From: JANOBJ01 sp031411575
GTDB lineage: Bacteria; Pseudomonadota; Gammaproteobacteria; Burkholderiales; Burkholderiaceae_C
Direction of reading: 5' to 3'
DNA: 6,833 bases
NCBI GenBank assembly: GCA_031411575.1
Contig: JANOBJ010000374.1
Location: forward strand, 1 to 6,833
Below the pieces are notes generated by a model. It saw nothing but the letters and a program-made list of their open reading frames with translations, had not been told where the DNA came from and ran no database searches. Made by a program: the position numbers and the translations under genes. This document shows positions 1 through 3,363 of the stretch, one piece after another. The stretch's first letter is position 1, and each line of letters opens with the position of its first letter.

Positions 1-1
1 A

Positions 2-499
2 GACGCAATTGGCCGCCAGTGGCAGTGCGGCACCATGCAGGTCGATTTTTCGATGCCCGAGCGGCTGGACGCGGAGTACGTGGGCGAGGACGGTGCCCGG
101 CACCGCCCGGTGATGCTGCACCGCGCCATCGTGGGTAGCCTGGAGCGTTTCATCGGGATTTTGATCGAGGAACACGCCGGCGCGCTGCCAACCTGGCTGG
201 CGCCGGTGCAGGTTTCGGTGCTCAATATCACCGATGCGCAGGCCGATTACGCCCGAAACGTAGCCAAAACGTTGCAAAATCAAGGGCTTAGAGTGAACCT
301 TGATCTGCGCAACGAGAAAATAACGTATAAAATACGAGAGCATTCGTTGCAAAAGCTGCCGTACATCTTGGTCGTAGGCGACAAGGAGAAAGCAGCCGGC
401 GCCGTCGCAGTGCGCGCCCGGGGCAATATTGACCTCGGTGTGATGCCCCTAGATGCGTTTATCCAGACCATCGCCGGTGGCATCGCTTCTAAAGCCTGA
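2..499 (+). CDS. thrS: Threonyl-tRNA synthetase, C-terminal part (5' end outside window)
   Basis: Class II synthetase that activates threonine with ATP and charges tRNA-Thr in the cytoplasm. The reading frame is open from base 2, so the ATG at 35 is an internal methionine and not the start. About 165 of the roughly 640 residues usual for ThrRS are present. Visible parts: the end of the catalytic core with WQCGT (nt 20-34), then motif 3 in HRAIVGSLERF (nt 119-151). In E. coli ThrRS, as I recall it, the His of this motif is a zinc ligand (His511), the Ser lies in the threonine pocket and the Arg is the class II motif 3 arginine; all three are kept here. The alpha/beta anticodon-binding domain follows from about nt 205 and includes LPYILVVGDKE. 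It ends at TGA 497-499. infC follows after 87 bases, the classic thrS-infC order. No strong terminator separates them, so read-through into infC is likely. Confidence 0.97.
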   Translation, partial: DAIGRQWQCGTMQVDFSMPERLDAEYVGEDGARHRPVMLHRAIVGSLERFIGILIEEHAGALPTWLAPVQVSVLNITDAQADYARNVAKTLQNQGLRVNLDLRNEKITYKIREHSLQKLPYILVVGDKEKAAGAVAVRARGNIDLGVMPLDAFIQTIAGGIASKA

Positions 500-546
500 T
501 TTTTAATGAAAACATGCTTTGGTCCGCGTGGATTGGTCGGCTTTAG

Positions 547-561
547 CTATCATTTTGATAG
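547..561 (+). promoter_or_regulatory. Small hairpin in the infC leader
   Basis: CTATCA (547-552) and TGATAG (556-561) are perfect inverted repeats around a TTT loop, and a flanking G-U pair extends the stem by one. The stem ends 11 bases before the infC Shine-Dalgarno sequence. It is AT-rich and followed by AATTGAATTTG rather than a T-run, so it is not a terminator. TATCAT (548-553) resembles a -10 box, but no matching -35 sits at a proper distance. It may be an RNA structure in the infC leader or a copy of a short dispersed palindrome; the sequence alone does not decide. Confidence 0.4.
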
Positions 562-572
562 TAATTGAATTT

Positions 573-578
573 GAAGGA
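573..578 (+). promoter_or_regulatory. Shine-Dalgarno sequence that fixes the ATC start of infC
   Basis: GAAGGA lies 8 bases before the ATC at 587. There is no other good ribosome-binding site between 540 and 700, and an in-frame TGA at 581-583 rules out any start further upstream. The position of this site is the main argument for initiation at ATC. Confidence 0.8.
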
Positions 579-586
579 TTTGAACC

Positions 587-1186
587 ATCGCTACTGAATT
601 TCGTGACCGCCGTCACCGCGAAGAACGCAAACACCGCCTGAACCGGGAAATCCTGGCGCCTGAAGTCCGGCTTTCCGGACCTGAAAACGAACCACTGGGT
701 GTGGTCAGCCTCGCAGAAGCCCTGCGCATGGCTGGCGAGCTGGATGTGGACCTGGTTGAAATTGCTGCCACGGCGAACCCGCCGGTCTGTCGTCTGATGG
801 ACTACGGCAAGTTCAAGTACCAGGAGCAGAAAAAGGCGGCGGAGGCGAAAGCCAAGCAGACGGTCATCGAAATCAAGGAAGTGAAGTTCCGCCCGGGCAC
901 CGATGACGGTGACTACAACATCAAGATGCGCAATATCCGGCGCTTCCTGGCAGAGGGCGACAAATGCAAGATCACGCTGCGCTTTCGGGGCCGCGAGATC
1001 ACGCACCAGGAGATCGGAATGGCCTTGCTCAACCGCATTCGCGACGAGCTGGCTGATTTGATCGTCGTCGAGCAGTTTCCCAAGCTCGAAGGCCGGCAGA
1101 TGATCATGATGATCGCGCCCGGCAAGAAAAAGCCGGGTGGCGCTGCCAAACCGGCTGCTGAAGCGGCTCCGGCTGCGACGGCATAA
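587..1186 (+). CDS. infC: Translation initiation factor IF-3, ATC start codon
   Basis: IF-3 binds the 30S subunit, prevents 50S joining and checks the start-codon/initiator-tRNA match. The 199-residue product has the N-domain (about residues 15-80, with LNREILAPEVRL and ELDVDLVEIA), a lysine-rich linker helix (DYGKFKYQEQKK onward, about 85-105) and the C-domain (EIKEVKFRPGTDDGDYNIK to EQFPKLEGRQMIMMIAPGKKK). An Ala/Pro-rich tail of about 20 residues follows, which makes it longer than the 180-residue E. coli protein. Start: the frame is closed by TGA at 581-583, and the only in-frame ATG/GTG/TTG before the conserved core is GTG 701. That GTG would delete the first 38 residues, including conserved N-domain sequence. 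ATC 587 follows a GAAGGA at 8-base spacing and gives a typical MATEFRD-type N-terminus. In E. coli infC starts with AUU, and IF-3 represses its own message by rejecting non-standard starts; the same control is inferred here. Confidence 0.96.
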   Translation: MATEFRDRRHREERKHRLNREILAPEVRLSGPENEPLGVVSLAEALRMAGELDVDLVEIAATANPPVCRLMDYGKFKYQEQKKAAEAKAKQTVIEIKEVKFRPGTDDGDYNIKMRNIRRFLAEGDKCKITLRFRGREITHQEIGMALLNRIRDELADLIVVEQFPKLEGRQMIMMIAPGKKKPGGAAKPAAEAAPAATA

Positions 1187-1195
1187 GAAAACCGT

Positions 1196-1222
1196 AGTCC
1201 GCCGGTTGGTCGCCGGCGGATT
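1196..1222 (+). terminator. Strong stem-loop just after infC, without a T-run
   Basis: TCCGCCGG (1198-1205) pairs perfectly with CCGGCGGA (1213-1220) around a 7-base loop. Flanking G-U and A-U pairs extend the stem to 10 base pairs. It begins 10 bases after the infC stop. No T-tract follows (TTGCAGG), so it is a poor intrinsic terminator. It may protect the infC 3' end, mark an RNA-processing site or form the first element of the rpmI leader. Confidence 0.5.
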
Positions 1223-1253
1223 GCAGGCGGTGAGCCGCAAGGCTTGCCAAAAC

Positions 1254-1393
1254 GTGGCGGGTTTTTGACTCGCCGCAAAAGTGGCGGGTTTTTGACTCGC
1301 CGCAAAAGGGGCAGGTTTCAAACTCGCCACAAAAGTGGCAGGTTTCAAACTCGCCACAAAAGTGGCAGGTTTCAAACTCGCCACAAAAGTGGC
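1254..1393 (+). repeat. 27-bp tandem repeat array, five copies plus a partial sixth, in the infC-rpmI leader
   Basis: Each unit is a 23-base imperfect palindrome plus an AAAA spacer. Cores start at 1254, 1281, 1308, 1335, 1362 and (first 5 bases only) 1389, an exact 27-base period. Copies 1 and 2 are identical (type A: GTGGCGGG, TTTTTG, ACTCGCCGC). Copies 4 and 5 are identical (type B: GTGGCAGG, TTTCAA, ACTCGCCAC), and copy 3 is type B with one T-to-G change. As RNA, each core can fold on itself. Alternatively the end of one unit pairs with the start of the next across the AAAA loop, for example 1268-1276 with 1281-1289 (9 pairs including wobbles) or 1347-1357 with 1362-1372 (10 of 11). Because 27 is a multiple of 3, long open frames run through it on both strands; I regard these as artefacts. 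I do not recognise the family. Confidence 0.95.
1268..1293 (+). terminator. Terminator-like hairpin and T5 run inside the repeat array
   Basis: ACTCGCCGC (1268-1276) pairs with GTGGCGGGT (1281-1289) across an AAAA loop, all nine positions as Watson-Crick or G-U pairs, with five T residues at 1289-1293. This has the shape of a weak intrinsic terminator or attenuator between infC and rpmI. The T-run is short and the alternative intra-unit fold competes with it, so real termination is uncertain. Confidence 0.35.
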
Positions 1394-1408
1394 TCGGGGC
1401 CATCAAGG

Positions 1409-1425
1409 CTGCATGGAGTATGCAG
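1409..1425 (+). promoter_or_regulatory. Hairpin in the rpmI leader, candidate translational control element
   Basis: CTGCAT (1409-1414) and ATGCAG (1420-1425) form a perfect 6-bp stem with loop GGAGT. It sits 35 bases before the L35 start codon and 22 before its Shine-Dalgarno site. In E. coli, L20 represses rpmI-rplT by binding structured RNA in this leader. Whether this hairpin, alone or with the upstream repeats, plays that part is inference; I could not match it to the 23S rRNA L20 site by eye. Confidence 0.35.
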
Positions 1426-1460
1426 ACGCCTCACGAGCACAACGAAGAAGGAGCATTCAC

Positions 1461-1664
1461 ATGCCCAAAATGAAGACCAAGAGCAGCGCGAAGAAGCGTT
1501 TTCGCGTTCGTCCCGGTGGCACCGTCAAGCGCGGTCAAGCCTTCAAGCGTCACATCCTGACCAAGAAGACCACCAAGAACAAGCGCCACCTGCGGGGTTC
1601 GGTGTCGGTTCATGAGACCAATATGGTTTCCATGGCCGCCATGCTGCCCGGCATGGGCATTTGA
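1461..1664 (+). CDS. rpmI: 50S ribosomal protein L35
   Basis: Small basic protein of the large ribosomal subunit. The 67-residue product has the usual length and the family pattern: MPKMKTKSSAKKRFRV at the start, a Lys/Arg-rich middle containing HILTKKTTKNKRHLRG, and a hydrophobic end, MAAMLPGMGI. Start choice: ATG 1461 follows AAGGAG (1448-1453) at 7-base spacing and gives the conserved MPKMKT N-terminus. An in-frame ATG at 1413 and the open frame through the repeats would add sequence unknown in L35 and have poorer ribosome-binding sites. rplT starts 28 bases downstream with its own strong Shine-Dalgarno, so the two are almost certainly one transcript. Upstream is the 274-base structured leader, where control of the L35-L20 pair is to be expected. 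Confidence 0.97.
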   Translation: MPKMKTKSSAKKRFRVRPGGTVKRGQAFKRHILTKKTTKNKRHLRGSVSVHETNMVSMAAMLPGMGI

Positions 1665-1692
1665 TCAACCGACGAACTGAAGGAGCACACAC

Positions 1693-2052
1693 ATGCCTCG
1701 CGTCAAACGTGGTGTAACGGCACGCGCCCGTCACAAAAAAGTTCTGGCTCTGGCCAAAGGTTTCCGCGGCCGCCGCGGCAATGTCTTCCGCATCGCCAAA
1801 GAAGCGGTGATGAAGGCGGGGCAATATGCCTACCGCGACCGCCGCGCCAAAAAGCGCGTCTTCCGTCAGCTGTGGATTGCCCGAATTAACGCCTCTGCGC
1901 GTGAATGCGGCCTGACCTACAGCCAGTTCGCCAATGGCCTGAAGAAGGCCGCCATCGAGATCGACCGCAAAGTGCTGGCAGACATTGCCGTGCACGACAA
2001 GGCCGCTTTTGCTGGCATCGTGGAGCAGGTCAAAGCCAAACTGGCCGCTTGA
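1693..2052 (+). CDS. rplT: 50S ribosomal protein L20
   Basis: Early-assembly protein of the 50S subunit that binds 23S rRNA. In E. coli it also represses rpmI-rplT translation through the mRNA leader. The 119-residue product matches the usual length. It has the long basic N-terminal extension (MPRVKRGVTARARHKKVL, AKGFRGRRGNVFRIAKEAV, YRDRRAKKRVFRQLWIARIN) that threads into rRNA, then the helical C-terminal half (GLTYSQFANGLKKAAIEIDRK, LADIAVHD) used for rRNA and leader recognition. ATG 1693 has AAGGAG at 1680-1685, 7 bases upstream. Two stem-loops follow the stop, so rplT is probably the last gene of the transcripts that stop before pheS. Confidence 0.98.
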   Translation: MPRVKRGVTARARHKKVLALAKGFRGRRGNVFRIAKEAVMKAGQYAYRDRRAKKRVFRQLWIARINASARECGLTYSQFANGLKKAAIEIDRKVLADIAVHDKAAFAGIVEQVKAKLAA

Positions 2053-2059
2053 TTCACGG

Positions 2060-2088
2060 GCTGCGCTATTCCCCCGGGGTAGCGCAGC
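2060..2088 (+). terminator. Perfect 9-bp stem-loop after rplT
   Basis: GCTGCGCTA (2060-2068) pairs with TAGCGCAGC (2080-2088) around an 11-base C/G-rich loop that may pair further. It begins 8 bases after the rplT stop. No T-run follows, so it is unlikely to terminate by itself. It may protect the rplT 3' end, or act with the terminator 12 bases downstream. Confidence 0.6.
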
Positions 2089-2100
2089 GCGAAGTAAAGC

Positions 2101-2139
2101 AAAGGGGTTGAGGCTTGCGAAGGCTTCAATCCCTTTTTT
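2101..2139 (+). terminator. Intrinsic terminator or attenuator before pheS
   Basis: AAAGGGGTTGAGGC (2101-2114) pairs with GCTTCAATCCCTTT (2123-2136) over 14 positions, two of them G-U, around an 8-base loop. The 3' arm runs into six T residues (2134-2139). This is a standard rho-independent terminator. Only 25 bases separate the T-run from the pheS start, too few for a normal downstream promoter and ribosome-binding site. Transcription of pheST therefore probably reads through it, either partially or under control, as in attenuation of E. coli pheST. Confidence 0.85.
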
Positions 2140-2164
2140 ATTCCGCAGCGACAACTGTTAAGCC

Positions 2165-3241
2165 ATGAACGAACTGGACGCCATCGTCGATGCCGCGCGC
2201 GCGGGTTTTGCGCAGGCCGCTACCCCGGCCGACCTGGAGAACGCGAAGGCGCAGTACCTGGGCAAGGCCGGCCGCATCACCGAACTGATGAAGGGCATGG
2301 CGGCACTGAGCGTGGACGAGAAGAAGACGCGCGGCGCGGCCATCAACTCTGCGAAGCAGGCGATTGAGGCCGCACTCAATGCACGCCGGCAGGCGCTGGC
2401 CGATGCCGAGCTCGAAACCCAGCTCAAGGCCGAAGCCCTGGATGTGACCTTGCCCGGACGCGTCCGCGGCGGTGGCGGCCTTCATCCCGTCAGCCTCACG
2501 ATGGAGCGCATCGAGCAGATCTTTGCGAGTATGGGTTTTGATGTGGCCGACGGTCCCGAGATCGAGACCGACTGGCACAGCTTCACCTCGCTCAACAACC
2601 CGCCCAACCACCCCGCGCGCTCGATGCAGGACACGTTTTACGTCGACATCAAGGGTGAGGATGGCATTCCCTACAATCTGCGTCCGCACACCAGCCCGAT
2701 GCAGGTGCGCTACGCCCACCAGCACATCAAGAAGCACGCGCAAGCCGTCAAGCTCGCAGGGGAAGGCAAGACAACTGAGCTGTCGCTGCCCGAGATTCGC
2801 GTCATTGCGCCAGGCCGTACCTACCGTGTGGACAGCGACGCCACGCATTCACCAATGTTCCACCAGTGCGAAGGCCTGTGGCTGGGCGAGAACGTGAGCT
2901 TCAAGGATCTGAAGGTCGTGTTCACCGACTTTTGTCGCACCTTTTTCGAGACCGACGGGCTGGTGCTGCGCTTTCGGCCCAGTTTCTTCCCGTTCACCGA
3001 GCCGAGCGCCGAGATCGATATCCAGTTTCAGAGCGGCCCGCTGGCGGGGCGCTGGCTGGAGGTCGCGGGTTCTGGCCAGGTGCACCCGAAAGTGGTGCGC
3101 AACATGGGGCTGGACCCCGAAAAACACATTGGCTTTGCCTTCGGCATGGGGCCGGATCGGCTCACCATGCTTCGTTACGGCGTCAACGACCTGCGCTTGT
3201 TCTTTGATGGCGACATCCGTTTTCTGAGCCAATTCCAATGA
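2165..3241 (+). CDS. pheS: Phenylalanyl-tRNA synthetase alpha subunit
   Basis: Catalytic subunit of the alpha2-beta2 enzyme that charges tRNA-Phe in the cytoplasm. The 358 residues comprise an N-terminal helical coiled-coil region (about 1-90) that contacts tRNA, then the class II core: motif 1 around GGLHPVSLTMERIEQIF (104-120) with NHPAR (148-152), motif 2 around RVIAPGRTYRVDSDATHSPMFHQ (212-234), the Phe-pocket segment FPFTEPSAE (275-283), and motif 3 in GFAFGMGPDRLTMLRYG (323-339). Ala325 corresponds, as I recall, to E. coli Ala294, which sets Phe specificity. It is about 30 residues longer than E. coli PheS (327), largely from a Lys/Glu-rich segment near 183-208 before motif 2. The start is fixed by an in-frame TAA at 2159-2161, but no Shine-Dalgarno is visible upstream. 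pheT follows after 122 bases. Confidence 0.98.
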   Translation: MNELDAIVDAARAGFAQAATPADLENAKAQYLGKAGRITELMKGMAALSVDEKKTRGAAINSAKQAIEAALNARRQALADAELETQLKAEALDVTLPGRVRGGGGLHPVSLTMERIEQIFASMGFDVADGPEIETDWHSFTSLNNPPNHPARSMQDTFYVDIKGEDGIPYNLRPHTSPMQVRYAHQHIKKHAQAVKLAGEGKTTELSLPEIRVIAPGRTYRVDSDATHSPMFHQCEGLWLGENVSFKDLKVVFTDFCRTFFETDGLVLRFRPSFFPFTEPSAEIDIQFQSGPLAGRWLEVAGSGQVHPKVVRNMGLDPEKHIGFAFGMGPDRLTMLRYGVNDLRLFFDGDIRFLSQFQ

Positions 3242-3330
3242 TGACTCCCCCCCGATGCGCCTGCGGCGTCTTCCCCGTCCGGGGGCGCCACCAGCGGCCC
3301 GGCAAAACCGGTTCCGCGGCGGCCCGCGCC
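3242..3330 (+). repeat. GC-rich palindromic spacer between pheS and pheT, REP-like
   Basis: This part of the spacer has several small inverted repeats in a row: CGCC/GGCG around TGC (3258-3268), CCCC/GGGG around GTCC (3273-3284) and CCGG/CCGG around CAAAA (3299-3311). It also contains a direct repeat of GCGGCCCG. No gene is evident. The order of a poly-C start, a C-run/G-run hairpin and a GGCCCGGCAAA-type hairpin resembles dispersed intergenic elements I associate with Comamonadaceae genomes. That resemblance is from memory and unchecked. Confidence 0.45.
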
Positions 3331-3363
3331 AAGGCACTGCAAGCCAACAGAGCGACCTGATCT

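Noticed and set aside
518..561. Promoter for infC using TATCAT (548-553) or TTGATA (555-560)
   Set aside because: TATCAT resembles a -10 box, but no -35 hexamer lies at 16-18 bases, and the match is explained by the small palindrome.
701..1186. infC starting at GTG 701
   Set aside because: It would lose the first 38 residues including conserved IF-3 N-domain sequence, and ATC 587 has a good Shine-Dalgarno.
503..1384. Long minus-strand frame antisense to infC and through the repeats, beginning with repeated MASLKPATFV-like units
   Set aside because: It is opposite a certain gene. Its start lies in the 27-bp repeats, which are open in several frames because 27 is divisible by 3, and the protein shows no recognisable domain.
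1254..1393. CRISPR array
   Set aside because: Units are contiguous with a constant AAAA spacer and no unique spacers, and there are no cas genes nearby.
1335..1460. N-terminal extension of L35 from GTG 1335 or ATG 1413, both in frame with rpmI
   Set aside because: ATG 1461 has a well-placed AAGGAG and gives the conserved MPKMKT start and normal L35 length.
1244..1615. Plus-strand frame through the repeats giving a KSGRFQTRH peptide repeat
   Set aside because: A product of the 27-base periodicity. It overlaps rpmI in another frame and has a TTG start without a ribosome-binding site.
2097..2127. Antiterminator that would compete with the pheS terminator
   Set aside because: Only 4-base complementarities (AAGC with GCTT, GAAG with CTTC) were found, too short to claim an alternative fold.
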